From NCBI GenBank assembly GCA_023954635.1, contig JAGSHI010000001.1, forward strand, positions 80,900-144,899: a stretch of 64,000 nt of DNA, written 5' to 3'. Every line of letters begins with the position of its first letter. Position 1 is the stretch's first letter. The notes beneath the pieces are model-generated. The model was not told the origin of the DNA. It saw only the letters and a program-made list of their open reading frames with translations, and did not search any database. This DNA is from Bacteriovoracaceae bacterium (GTDB taxonomy: Bacteria > Bdellovibrionota > Bacteriovoracia > Bacteriovoracales > Bacteriovoracaceae). Of this stretch, positions 18,085-27,066 are shown piece after piece. Position numbers and translations under genes: made by a program.

Positions 18085-18948
18085 TTATGGGTGAGTTGCA
18101 ACCATAATTGGTTTTGAAACTCTTAGGTTGGCAGTCATAGGAGTATGATCTGAACCTGGGATTTGTTCCATACTAAAAGATCTTGAGTCGATAACTTCAA
18201 GTCCTTTTACATAGATATAATCAATAATTTCTCCAAAAACTTTCTTTCTGTTATCTATTTTGAAGGCCACTTCAGTAAGCCCTAGCTCCTCTTCAACAAT
18301 CTTTTTCATTGTGGATACTTTACCTGGAGACCAAGTATTGAAATCTCCTGCAAAAATAACTGGTCCTTTATGCTTTGAAATTTCTTTTGCAGCATCTTTT
18401 AGTTGGGAGGCCATTTGTATCACAGTTACGAAGTTAACAGAGTGAATATTCGCCACTAGCAACTCTTGGTCTATTCCTTCTAGTTCATACTTCGTAATGA
18501 GAGTCATTTTAGGTGTTCCGATGACAGGCTCTAAAACTCTTGTTCTTTGATGAATGACAGAAGTAGGAGTTGCATAACTTGCAGTTGTTACTCCAGTTCT
18601 GGTTTGACTTGGGAGATACATAAATGAAGTCGCTGTATGGTAACCATAGAGCTCGTGCTCATTAAAAGTGTCTTTCATATTGTCATTTAGGTACATTTCT
18701 TGAGCAATCACTATATCTTTCTTCTTTATAAGCTTCTGATAATCAGCTTTCCAAGTTTCGTTGGAGCCTTTGTACATATTCCAAACGAGAATTGAGATAT
18801 TTTCTGGGTTGAGAGAAGAGTCAGAATAAGACCCCATCATCATCATGATGTCTTTTTTGGCCGGAACCCAAGGGATTTCGAAGGCATTTGCCGGCGTGGA
18901 TACATTAAATAGCGTAACTGTTAAAAGTGTTAATACAAACTTCATCAT
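18085..18948 (-). CDS. Exported endonuclease/exonuclease/phosphatase (EEP) family protein
   Basis: 287 residues. A signal peptide ends near PANA (residue 22). EEP landmarks in order: ISILVWNMYKG (Asn), IVIAQEMY (metal-binding Glu), LVANIHSVNF, IFAGDFNTWSP (Asp and Asn), and PGSDHTPM at the C-terminus (Asp-His). All catalytic positions are present, so it is probably active as a periplasmic or secreted nuclease or phosphodiesterase/phosphatase; which substrate cannot be told. It is a single gene on the minus strand, divergent from rlmN with a 188-bp spacer. Confidence 0.88.
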   Translation of the reverse strand: MMKFVLTLLTVTLFNVSTPANAFEIPWVPAKKDIMMMMGSYSDSSLNPENISILVWNMYKGSNETWKADYQKLIKKKDIVIAQEMYLNDNMKDTFNEHELYGYHTATSFMYLPSQTRTGVTTASYATPTSVIHQRTRVLEPVIGTPKMTLITKYELEGIDQELLVANIHSVNFVTVIQMASQLKDAAKEISKHKGPVIFAGDFNTWSPGKVSTMKKIVEEELGLTEVAFKIDNRKKVFGEIIDYIYVKGLEVIDSRSFSMEQIPGSDHTPMTANLRVSKPIMVATHP

Positions 18949-19136
18949 TTGAATCTTCCTGTTTCAATGGAGGGTAGCCCCACCCCATATGATGTTAATA
19001 TTTATAATAGCTTAACCAAGGCTCCGGCCCCTAGTAAAGTTCTTGTAAATTCTCCAGTATTGAGTGCGAATCCTTGCTAAGTGCCCTGAAATTGGGTAAG
19101 AAGAGATGTAATTAGCATGTGCGTTAAATAGTTTTT

Positions 19137-20216
19137 ATGGGAGATCTTTCTATTAATTCCTTACCGAGTCTCTATTCTTTGACACTTCCTGAGATGAAGG
19201 AGCTCCTCGTCGAGGCGGGCTTTAAAGGTTTTAATGCAACCCAGATCTTTAATTGGATTTATAAAAACCATGTTTATGAGCCAACCCTTTGGACCAATGT
19301 CTCTAAAAAAGTAAAAGAATATCTTCTCCAGAACTATGATTTCAACTTGCCTAAAGTTGTGTGGCACGGAAAAAGTAAAGACGGGACTCGAAAATTTTTA
19401 GTCGCTATGGGAGACCAGAAGACTGTTGAGTGTGTCGCTATCTTAGCTGAAAGTGGAAGGATGACTTTATGTGTTTCTTCCCAAGTTGGTTGTGCCATCG
19501 GTTGTACTTTTTGTCATACAGGAACAATGGGTCTAACAAGACATCTCTCCGCTGGTGAAATCATTGGTCAATTTTTGGCCACGACAAAGTGGGTAAGAGA
19601 AAACGATGACTCGGAATTTAAATACACCAACGTAGTCTTTATGGGACAGGGAGAACCTCTTCATAATTACGACAATGTTAAAAATGCGACATTAAACTTA
19701 CTTGAAGATAACGGAATAGGGATGGGGCAGAGAAAAGTAACTCTCTCGACCTCTGGTCTTGTTCCACAAATAGAAAAATTATGGGACTTTCCCCCTGTGA
19801 ATATCGCTATTTCACTACATGCTGCTCATAACAATGTGAGAACTGAGTTGATGCCTATAAACAAAGCGTACGACTTGGATAGATTATTTTCTGCTATCCA
19901 GAAAATTCCTCTAAAAGCACATAGAAGAATCACTTATGAATATATCTTAATTGATGATTTGAATGATAGACCTGAAGACATAGAGGGACTTGTAAAACTT
20001 CTTAATATTAAGGAATCAAAAATCAATTTAATTCCTTTCAATGAGTACCCTGAAAGTCGATTTAAAAGTCCTTCAAAAGCGAAGGTTAAATGGTTTAAAG
20101 ATGAGTTGTTAAAGCGAGGATATGTAACAACTGTGAGAGTCACAAAAGGTGACGATATACTTGCGGCCTGTGGCCAGCTCAAGAGCCTAGAAGAAAAAAT
20201 TAATCTTTGGGATTAA
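19137..20216 (+). CDS. rlmN: 23S rRNA (adenine-2503-C2)-methyltransferase / tRNA A37 methyltransferase
   Basis: 359 residues, full length. Radical-SAM cluster Cys119, Cys123, Cys126 (CAIGCTFC), the catalytic Cys112 (LCVSSQVGC) and the methyl-carrying Cys345 in DILAACGQL are all present. Also seen: FMGQGEPLHNYDNV and the SLHAAHNNVRTELMPIN substrate region. It methylates C2 of A2503 in 23S rRNA and A37 of some tRNAs. It stands alone, ending 1 bp before a convergent small gene. Confidence 0.97.
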   Translation: MGDLSINSLPSLYSLTLPEMKELLVEAGFKGFNATQIFNWIYKNHVYEPTLWTNVSKKVKEYLLQNYDFNLPKVVWHGKSKDGTRKFLVAMGDQKTVECVAILAESGRMTLCVSSQVGCAIGCTFCHTGTMGLTRHLSAGEIIGQFLATTKWVRENDDSEFKYTNVVFMGQGEPLHNYDNVKNATLNLLEDNGIGMGQRKVTLSTSGLVPQIEKLWDFPPVNIAISLHAAHNNVRTELMPINKAYDLDRLFSAIQKIPLKAHRRITYEYILIDDLNDRPEDIEGLVKLLNIKESKINLIPFNEYPESRFKSPSKAKVKWFKDELLKRGYVTTVRVTKGDDILAACGQLKSLEEKINLWD

Positions 20217-20217
20217 C

Positions 20218-20514
20218 TTATTCTACTGGTGAATTTTCAATATCTTCAAAATCCCATTTTTCAACTTTAGGAATATCCATTTCTTCTGTAGACGAAGGAT
20301 CTCTACCAGATTCATCTTCATCAGAAGCAATGTTTCGATCAGCAGCTGGATCTTCTTCAACCTTGTAGCTTAGACCGCTTTCCCATTCACCTTTTTTGAC
20401 ATCAACTTTGGCCTTAGGTGACTTATCGTTGAACTTAACACTAGGGGCCTTGTACTCTTCTGCTTTGACACCAAGTGTGAAGGCCAGGATCATAATAGTT
20501 AAAATCGTTTTCAT
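20218..20514 (-). CDS. Small exported acidic protein
   Basis: 98 residues. A signal peptide (TILTIMILAFTLGVKAEE) is followed by a charged, acidic chain without cysteines or clear fold (PAADRNIASDEDESGRDPSS). Not recognised. The signal peptide supports a real gene, but no homology is visible. It ends one base from the convergent rlmN. Confidence 0.6.
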   Translation of the reverse strand: MKTILTIMILAFTLGVKAEEYKAPSVKFNDKSPKAKVDVKKGEWESGLSYKVEEDPAADRNIASDEDESGRDPSSTEEMDIPKVEKWDFEDIENSPVE

Positions 20515-20710
20515 TACATGTTTCCTTGCTCTTGAGTAAGTATCCTCGAATATTTATCGGGAATCTTTTAAACAAACTTGAGACGCGCGTTAATCTTGAG
20601 TGCGAGGGTCGGATAAGAATACTTCATGTTTACGAGCCCTTAATGATTTGGGAATATATAATGATATAAATATTCAGTAATATACTGGATGAAAACTCTC
20701 AGGAGATGTT

Positions 20711-21649
20711 GTGGCTGCAAATAAAAATCGCGCTGTTTATGGTGTGTTAATCATGGTCTTTCTTTTCTTTTTAATACTGATGATTTTCGCAAGTTACACC
20801 ATAAAAGTTTTTAATAATGAATCTGATGCAATGAACTCAGTTGCAAAAGGTAAAGGTCAGATTGCTGTTGTTGAAGTTAAAGGTGTCATCATGGAGGCCA
20901 AACCAACAATTGATTTATTAAGTAGTGCTGAAGAAGATGATGGAGTTAAGGCCATCATTTTAAGAATCAATTCTCCAGGAGGAGCAGTTGGTCCAACTCA
21001 AGAAATCTTTGAAGAGATAAGAAGAATAGATGGATCTTATGATGAGTCAGGAGGAAAGGAAGGTAAGCCTATCTTTGGAAGTTTTGGTTCAATCGCGGCC
21101 AGTGGTGGTTATTATTTAGGAGCTGCAACACGAAGAATATATGCTTCACCTGGAACGCTAACAGGTTCGATTGGCGTCATCATGCAATTCATGGATGCTT
21201 CTAAACTAGTTGAGTTAGCTAAAGTAAATCCAAGAAATATTAAGGCAGGAAAGTATAAAGATATTGGATCTCCTACACGGGCCATGACCAATGAGGAAGA
21301 AGGATTACTCACTGGGATGATTGGAGGAGTTCACCAACAATTTATCGACGATATACTTTTATTAAGAAAGAAAAAAATAAAAGGAAATATTATTGATCAT
21401 GCTCAGGGGCAAATTTTCTCTGGGGAAGAAGCATGGAAAGTTGGTTTGGTTGATGAGCTAGCAGGAATGTGGACAGCAGGTAGAAGAATACACAAAGAGC
21501 TAAAGCTTAAAGGTAAGTTCGGATTTAAATATATTACAAAGAAAAAGAAAATGTCGGTATTCGAAATATTAGAGAACCTTGAAGAGGCATCCTCTAATAT
21601 TAACTTTTTTACATTGTTTGGTAATTCACCAGTATTTATGGCGAAGTAG
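20711..21649 (+). CDS. sppA: Signal peptide peptidase SppA, short (36K) type
   Basis: 312 residues from GTG 20711, with AGGAG 5 bp upstream. An N-terminal membrane anchor lies at residues 10-32. A ClpP-like Ser-Lys protease domain follows: LRINSPGGAVGPTQEI, SIAASGGYY with nucleophile Ser131, and AGKYKDIGSP with the general-base Lys183; the 52-residue spacing matches other SppAs. It degrades leftover signal peptides in the membrane. First gene of a probable run sppA-lapB-unknowns. Confidence 0.95.
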   Translation: MAANKNRAVYGVLIMVFLFFLILMIFASYTIKVFNNESDAMNSVAKGKGQIAVVEVKGVIMEAKPTIDLLSSAEEDDGVKAIILRINSPGGAVGPTQEIFEEIRRIDGSYDESGGKEGKPIFGSFGSIAASGGYYLGAATRRIYASPGTLTGSIGVIMQFMDASKLVELAKVNPRNIKAGKYKDIGSPTRAMTNEEEGLLTGMIGGVHQQFIDDILLLRKKKIKGNIIDHAQGQIFSGEEAWKVGLVDELAGMWTAGRRIHKELKLKGKFGFKYITKKKKMSVFEILENLEEASSNINFFTLFGNSPVFMAK

Positions 21650-21660
21650 GTCGTACAAGA

Positions 21661-22893
21661 ATGGATTTTTATGTAGCCTGGTTTCAGGATCATTTACTTG
21701 CAGTTGTCGCCGTCGCTTTGACGCTGATACTTATCTATCATTATTTGATAGAGCGAGAATCAGGGGTAAAACTCTCTAAGAGATATAGGAATTCAATCTT
21801 CGAAGCTCAGTCGAAAGTTTTCTTAAATGCAACTCAATACCTCATCAGTGGAAATAAAGATTTAGCGATTAAAGAATTTTTGAACGCTGTAGATATAAAT
21901 AGAGAAACCATTGAAACTTACTTTGCTCTGGGTGGACTTTTTAGATCTAATGGGGAAATTGAAAAGGCGATAAGTATTCATCGTTCTCTCATTGCTAGAG
22001 AAAATATTTCAGAATCAAATAGATTAAGAGCATTAAAAGAACTTGCAGTTGATTTCGATAAAGGTGGCTTTATTGATAAGGCGATTGAGACGTATAAAGA
22101 TGTTCTTAAAATTAATCGTGATCAATATGAAGTTATCCATAGCCTTTGTCGAATTTATGAAGACATAGAGGATTGGGATGAAGCTTATAATTATAGAATA
22201 ATGTTATCTAAAGTCGGTCACGAAAATCAGGCTGAAACGATTTCTCATATATTGGTTCAAAAAGCTAAAATTTTCTTTAAGTCTGGAAAGTATGCAAAAT
22301 GTACTGAGGATTTAGAGGATGCTTTTAGGTTTGCACCCTCAGTTTCTGCAAAAATAATGAGACTTAAACTACATCTCCATGACGGGGCATTAGATCACAG
22401 TAAATCATTAATGTTAGAGTTATTAAAAGAGCATCCGATGTATGCCTCTTTTATTTTTGAGTCTCTTGAAGAACCTTTGAGCTCAGGAACTGATGAAGAG
22501 AAAAAAGAATATGATCAGAGATTCGAAATATTAAAAGAATTTTTCTTGGCCATAGATGATAGAGAGTTACTATCTAGCCCCTCTGTGATCCTTTCTAAAG
22601 TTAGAATGTTAAAAAGAAGTGGGCAGCCCAAAGATGCTTATCAATTACTTTCTGAGTGGATGAACGGAGAAGGTAGTGCGAATGAAGTTATGAAAGCGGA
22701 GTATATTAAGCTTTTAATTGAATTAGAGAAGAAAGATGAAGCTATGGAACAAGTTCGATTGCTTTTAGATAACCTTCATCAAACACTAACTAAACATTAC
22801 TGTAAGTCATGTGGATACAATTCAGATGAAATATTTTGGCGTTGTCCTCAGTGCCATGAATGGGAAACAATACAATTTAGATGGAAAGTTTAA
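21661..22893 (+). CDS. lapB: LapB/YciM-type TPR protein, LPS assembly regulator
   Basis: 410 residues. One N-terminal membrane helix (AVVAVALTLILIYHYLIERES), then a chain of TPR units (AIKEFLNAVDINRETIETYFALG and others). It ends in a rubredoxin-type zinc site CKSCGYNSDEIFWRCPQC, the mark of LapB. In E. coli LapB controls LpxC proteolysis and LPS output. It sits 11 bp after sppA and shares the A of TAATG with the next gene. Confidence 0.9.
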   Translation: MDFYVAWFQDHLLAVVAVALTLILIYHYLIERESGVKLSKRYRNSIFEAQSKVFLNATQYLISGNKDLAIKEFLNAVDINRETIETYFALGGLFRSNGEIEKAISIHRSLIARENISESNRLRALKELAVDFDKGGFIDKAIETYKDVLKINRDQYEVIHSLCRIYEDIEDWDEAYNYRIMLSKVGHENQAETISHILVQKAKIFFKSGKYAKCTEDLEDAFRFAPSVSAKIMRLKLHLHDGALDHSKSLMLELLKEHPMYASFIFESLEEPLSSGTDEEKKEYDQRFEILKEFFLAIDDRELLSSPSVILSKVRMLKRSGQPKDAYQLLSEWMNGEGSANEVMKAEYIKLLIELEKKDEAMEQVRLLLDNLHQTLTKHYCKSCGYNSDEIFWRCPQCHEWETIQFRWKV

Positions 22894-23309
22894 TGAGTAG
22901 ATGCTTAATTTTATTTTTACTTTTTTCTTCTTTTTCAGTTCAAGGGAAAATGGTCAAGAAAATTGAGAAAGTAATGTATTACAAATATATGTTTGGGCAC
23001 CTTCATCAGAATCCTAGTAAGTACTCAACTTCCCTTACCACAATTGGGTGTGCACATCCTTTAAGGGTATACAGTGTAAAGACATCAGGTTCAAAACCTA
23101 GAATGGTTTTTAACAAAGAATGGTACTTTGTAAAGGCCGGTCCATATGAAGGTTATATTAGGTCCCAGCAGCTATCTCGAAGAAAGCCTAAATGTTTTCA
23201 GGATAAGTATCCTAAGTTTGTAGATCAATTTGATATGGAAATTTCGGATATGTACAATTGGGGAAGACTTTATGACCTCTACTTATTTAAGAGGACAAGA
23301 GTAAGATGA
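22893..23309 (+). CDS. Small exported SH3-like protein
   Basis: 138 residues from ATG 22893, which overlaps the lapB stop (TAATG). A signal peptide (LILFLLFSSFSVQG) is followed by a compact domain with one SH3-like pattern: IGCAHPLRVYSVKTSG, EWYFVKAGPYEGYI and a Cys pair (GCAHP, KPKCF). Not assigned to a named family. It overlaps the next exported gene by 4 bp, so both probably work with LapB or at the envelope. Confidence 0.75.
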   Translation: MSRCLILFLLFSSFSVQGKMVKKIEKVMYYKYMFGHLHQNPSKYSTSLTTIGCAHPLRVYSVKTSGSKPRMVFNKEWYFVKAGPYEGYIRSQQLSRRKPKCFQDKYPKFVDQFDMEISDMYNWGRLYDLYLFKRTRVR

Positions 23310-24199
23310 AAAAACTACTACTCGTCACTTTATTTTCATTTTCTTTTTTCAGTTTTGCCCAAAACTCTGGAAAGCCAACTTCTAAAACGATTGAAGAAAA
23401 AGAAGGAGAGTTAGTAGACTTCAAAAGCATTCAAGGTGTTTTAAAAGAAGATATGTTAACTCAAGAAGTTAAGAAGAAAGTTTCAAGAATTCAGAATATT
23501 AAAAAGAAAAGGAAGAAGCGAGATCTACAGAAATATCTTATTCCTGGTGAAGATGAAATTTGGTCATTTCTTTCAGAGTTATGGCTTGTTAAAAGTGCTC
23601 CAGTACTAAAGTGGGACTTTCAAAAACCAGAATATGGAATTGAAGAATCTTTCAAAGAATTACTAGAGGAAATGGGGCATTATGAAATTGATGTAAAAGT
23701 CATCCTTGTTAACACCCCCGTCGTAACTCATATGGCACTACCTAGTAGTAAGGGCGAGTATATTTTTGTTTTAAGTGTTCCGTTCATGAGAACTCTAGAT
23801 CTCTCGAAAATGGAAATTTCAATCCTTCTATTTGAAGACTTTATGAGAGTTAGGAAAGGATACTTTGCAAATTTTGTTAAACCTGCCAGCTTTGGTTCTG
23901 TCGCAGGATCAAACTTTAAAGGTGAAAAATTCCCGAACGCTCTCTTTAAGACCATTCTTAAAAAATATGATGATATTATTTTTGATAGAGGATTTACGTT
24001 TCAACAGCAATTTGAAATTACAAAAGATCTTAATCGCTTATTTAAATCAAATATGAAGTATTGGAATATTTATTATACTTTATTGAAAAAAATAGACGAA
24101 TTAACAAAAACAAATCTCCTCTACAATGGGTATGTTAAAATTTTTCCTTCTCCAGAGCTCCAATTAAACTGGCTCAGACCAAAGAAGGAAGTTCTTTAG
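23306..24199 (+). CDS. Exported protein, possible inactive M48-like peptidase fold
   Basis: 297 residues. The signal peptide ends at SFAQ. A basic coiled stretch follows (NIKKKRKKRDLQKYLIPG). The part from about residue 125 follows the M48 layout: ILVNTPVVTHMALPSSKGEYIFVLSVPFMRTLDLSKMEIS, as in 'nAfAlPgG.i.v..gll'. Where HExxH is expected it reads FEDFMRVRKGYF, and the later E..AD place reads QQQFEITKDLN. If the resemblance is real, it is a pseudo-peptidase. This is a fold guess without search support. It overlaps both neighbours closely. Confidence 0.7.
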   Translation: MKKLLLVTLFSFSFFSFAQNSGKPTSKTIEEKEGELVDFKSIQGVLKEDMLTQEVKKKVSRIQNIKKKRKKRDLQKYLIPGEDEIWSFLSELWLVKSAPVLKWDFQKPEYGIEESFKELLEEMGHYEIDVKVILVNTPVVTHMALPSSKGEYIFVLSVPFMRTLDLSKMEISILLFEDFMRVRKGYFANFVKPASFGSVAGSNFKGEKFPNALFKTILKKYDDIIFDRGFTFQQQFEITKDLNRLFKSNMKYWNIYYTLLKKIDELTKTNLLYNGYVKIFPSPELQLNWLRPKKEVL

Positions 24200-25036
24200 A
24201 TGAATCAAAGGATCTCTGTTTATATGAGATCTGCCCTCCGGCAGGTTCTTCTTGTTTCAGCTTTCAGTGTCATTCAATGGGTTTCCTACAATGTCATTAT
24301 GTCAATTGTCGCCTTCTTTCACTTTAGACTAGATCATGGCTTAAATATCATTAATGAATGGGTTTTTGATAATGGTTGGGAAATTGTGATGATGACAAAA
24401 GTTATCTCAACATATCTTTTCTTAAAATTTATTCTCGTGGTTTCTATTCAAAGAAAGCCATTTAAGCATTTATTCTTCACTGGAATACTTTTTCCGGGAC
24501 GAGAAGTTCTTATATCTTTAGCGGGATTTATTTTTTTCTTTATCTTTGCTGGGGGAGGAGAGTTAGAACCTGCTTCCAAAGGAAACTTCTTAAGAGCTGC
24601 GGTTATCTATGCTGGAGTGAGTGTTTATTATCTGACTGATATTTTTGTTCTTCTTGCAATTCAAAAAATGTATCCCATTCGTGAGAAATACCGACTTATG
24701 TTATCTCCTGTATTGGCCCTGATTATTGTCCTCATTTCTAGGAAGATCTTTCCTTTTGCCAAAGGGATGGACAGCCTCGTTTTTTCTAATTTAGTACTTA
24801 GCCAAGTGTTAATTGGTTGGAGAAGACATAATTGGACACTGCCTGGAATATTTGTCTTGGCTCTTCTTTCTCCTGCTGCTGTGTTGCTAGGGCTAGATCC
24901 TATTGCTGGAGAGGAGTTTAGCCTTTTTGTGTTAAGTGAGAAAATTGGGGGAGCAATTTACTTCGCTATTGTTTTACTCTCTGCTTCTTATTTATACTAT
25001 AAGAGAAAAACTGATGAGAAAAGTCTGTTGATCTAA
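24200..25036 (+). CDS. Polytopic membrane protein of unknown function
   Basis: 278 residues with about seven hydrophobic segments (for example QVLLVSAFSVIQWVSYNVIM, EVLISLAGFIFFFIFAGG, LMLSPVLALIIVLISRKIF). No EExxxR of CPBP proteases and no transporter motif seen. It starts on the base after the preceding stop and precedes the tolQ promoter, so it ends the sppA-lapB run. Confidence 0.8.
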   Translation: MNQRISVYMRSALRQVLLVSAFSVIQWVSYNVIMSIVAFFHFRLDHGLNIINEWVFDNGWEIVMMTKVISTYLFLKFILVVSIQRKPFKHLFFTGILFPGREVLISLAGFIFFFIFAGGGELEPASKGNFLRAAVIYAGVSVYYLTDIFVLLAIQKMYPIREKYRLMLSPVLALIIVLISRKIFPFAKGMDSLVFSNLVLSQVLIGWRRHNWTLPGIFVLALLSPAAVLLGLDPIAGEEFSLFVLSEKIGGAIYFAIVLLSASYLYYKRKTDEKSLLI

Positions 25037-25041
25037 CTCCC

Positions 25042-25070
25042 TTAAATTCATGGCATTCGAATGTTATAAT
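25042..25070 (+). promoter_or_regulatory. Predicted sigma-70 promoter for the tol operon
   Basis: TTAAAT (25042-25047), 17 bases, perfect TATAAT (25065-25070); tolQ starts 38 bp further on. Confidence 0.5.
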
Positions 25071-25107
25071 AATTGAATTCACTTTTATGTGTACCCTGGA
25101 GGATTAA

Positions 25108-25815
25108 TTGGAAGTAGCAAGTGATTTAAATATATTAAAAATACTTTGGGAATCAGGAGTTGTTGTTAAGCTCGTCCTTCTCATTTTGATAATAGCTTCA
25201 ATCATGTCTTGGGCGATTGTCTTTAAGAAGAAAAATTTAATTAAAAAAATCCGAAAGAATAATAATGATTTTTTTAATATCTATTCTAGTTCTCAGAATT
25301 TGAAAGAAGTCATGGATAAGTCTCATCTTCTTCCTTTTAGTCCTTACAAAGCGATGTTTGTCGAAGGATATACTGAGTTATCAAAAATTAAAGATACATT
25401 TACGGGCAGTCCGAATCCATCTGGTGGAGTTCAGGATCACTTTCGTAATTTCGGACTGGGTGTCCTTGAAAGAGGACTTAAGAAAGGAGTTAACCAGTCT
25501 AATGAACAACTTGATGCTCTACTTTCTACTCTTGCTTCAATTGGATCAATCTCTCCTTTTATCGGACTCTTTGGGACAGTTTGGGGAATTATAGGCTCAT
25601 TCACTGGACTTGCTGGAGGTGGCGGAACTATTGAAGCTGTTGCTCCAGGTATTGCGGAAGCCCTTGTCGCTACTGCTGTTGGGCTTGCTGCTGCAATCCC
25701 AGCGGTTTGGTTTTTTAACTACTTCAATAATCAAAATCAAGTTATTCACGGAGAAATGGAATCCTTTGGACAAGACTTTTTAAATACTATCGAAAGAACA
25801 CTTGTTCATAAATAG
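25108..25815 (+). CDS. tolQ: TolQ proton channel subunit
   Basis: 235 residues from TTG 25108, with TGGAGGA shortly upstream. Three membrane segments: VVKLVLLILIIASIMSWAIV near the N-terminus, then ASIGSISPFIGLFGTVWGIIGSF and the Ala/Val/Gly-rich third (PGIAEALVATAVGLAAAIPA), matching MotA/TolQ/ExbB. Paired with TolR it uses the proton gradient to drive TolA. Position ahead of tolR-tolA-tolB supports TolQ over ExbB. Confidence 0.95.
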   Translation: MEVASDLNILKILWESGVVVKLVLLILIIASIMSWAIVFKKKNLIKKIRKNNNDFFNIYSSSQNLKEVMDKSHLLPFSPYKAMFVEGYTELSKIKDTFTGSPNPSGGVQDHFRNFGLGVLERGLKKGVNQSNEQLDALLSTLASIGSISPFIGLFGTVWGIIGSFTGLAGGGGTIEAVAPGIAEALVATAVGLAAAIPAVWFFNYFNNQNQVIHGEMESFGQDFLNTIERTLVHK

Positions 25816-25823
25816 GAGATTAG

Positions 25824-26234
25824 ATGGCCTTCAATATAGGAAATAATAAAGGACCGGTTTCAGAAATTAATGTGACTCCTTTAGTTGATGTCATGTTAGT
25901 TCTTCTAGTCATCTTTATGATTACAGCTCCATTAATGTTGAATGGAATAAAACTAGACTTACCAAAAACAAAGGAAGTGAATTCGATAAACCTTAATACC
26001 AGCCAAGTTATTCTCAGTTATACGAGAACTGGAGAGTATTTTATCGGAAAACAGAAAATGATTATTGGAGAGTTGGTTCCCGAGATCAATAGCTTATTCA
26101 AAAAAAATAAAAGCCAAACATTGTTTCTCAGAGCTGATTACGGGTTGTCATACGGTAAAGTCGCTAAATTAATGTCATTTTTAAAAAGGGGAGGGATCAC
26201 CAGTATTGCGTTGGTGACTGAACTCGAAAAATAA
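25824..26234 (+). CDS. tolR: TolR/ExbD-family protein
   Basis: 136 residues. The single membrane helix begins [20 protein letters not shown] and carries the conserved Asp22. The periplasmic C-terminal domain has [30 protein letters not shown]. It forms the proton channel with TolQ. Its stop overlaps the next start by one base (TAATG). Confidence 0.95.
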   Translation: MAFNIGNNKGPVSEINVTPLVDVMLVLLVIFMITAPLMLNGIKLDLPKTKEVNSINLNTSQVILSYTRTGEYFIGKQKMIIGELVPEINSLFKKNKSQTLFLRADYGLSYGKVAKLMSFLKRGGITSIALVTELEK

Positions 26235-27049
26235 TGGAAGATTCCCTGATAAATTCACCAATGCAGGAAAAGCCATTTTCTAGATGGTTTTTGAGATCTA
26301 TCTTATTGCATGCCTCTATCATTATAGTAGTTGTATTATCTTCAACAGTTTTCAAAAAGATGATTGACCAGAGGAAGAAATCAAATATTCGCCTCGTTGA
26401 AAGCTCGGTGAGAGTTGATGTTGTAGCGATGCCTTCAATGACGATTAAAGAGTTAAAGGCAATTGGTGCTGTTCCATTAAGTAAAGGTGAACCGATTGAA
26501 GCTCCAAAAGCAGCTAAGACTCCAGATTTAAATAACTCAAAGACAGAATTTTTAAAACAGAAGAAACAGAGAAACTTCATGGACCTGTTAAAAAACATGG
26601 CCAAGAAGAAGATTCCAAAGTCAAAAACGAAAAGTGCCAAAGTTAAAAAAGGTTCTAAGAAGGGCAAAGCAAAAGGAATTGATAATAGGGATTTAAAGCA
26701 ATTGATATTGGCCGGAAATAAATTAAGTGAAGGATCTGCCCTTTCTGGGAATTCTGGTGCGGCCGCAGATGACTTTACAAGATATATTAGTAGCCTTCCT
26801 GATTTTGTTCGTCCTAAATGGAAGCTGCCTAGCTACATGATGGATCAGGGATTAAAATGTAGAATACGTGTATTCTTGAATCCAACGGGGCGAATATTAC
26901 GAGCTGAAATATATGAAAGTAGTGGAAACTCAGAATACGACTCAAGGGCGCTAGAAGCAGTAAAGGTTTCTTCTCCATTTCCTGAGCTTGCAGAAAGCTT
27001 TAAAAGTAGAGGCATAAATGGGGACATTGTCCTTGGTTTCCCTCTTTAA
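26234..27049 (+). CDS. tolA: TolA/TonB-type energy-transducing protein
   Basis: 271 residues. One N-terminal membrane anchor (SILLHASIIIVVVLSSTVF). A Lys-rich spacer (KKKIPKSKTKSAKVKKGSKK) is shorter than the long TolA helix of E. coli. A C-terminal TonB-like domain reads CRIRVFLNPTGRILRAEIYESSGN.EYDSRALEAVK..SPFPE. Given its position between tolR and tolB, TolA is the best name; a TonB name cannot be fully excluded from sequence alone. Confidence 0.85.
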   Translation: MEDSLINSPMQEKPFSRWFLRSILLHASIIIVVVLSSTVFKKMIDQRKKSNIRLVESSVRVDVVAMPSMTIKELKAIGAVPLSKGEPIEAPKAAKTPDLNNSKTEFLKQKKQRNFMDLLKNMAKKKIPKSKTKSAKVKKGSKKGKAKGIDNRDLKQLILAGNKLSEGSALSGNSGAAADDFTRYISSLPDFVRPKWKLPSYMMDQGLKCRIRVFLNPTGRILRAEIYESSGNSEYDSRALEAVKVSSPFPELAESFKSRGINGDIVLGFPL

Positions 27050-27066
27050 AAAATAAGGTTAACTTA

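Noticed and set aside
26197..26667. A 156-codon minus-strand frame opposite tolA
   Set aside because: Phe/Leu-rich mirror of the Lys-rich TolA spacer; no supporting signal.
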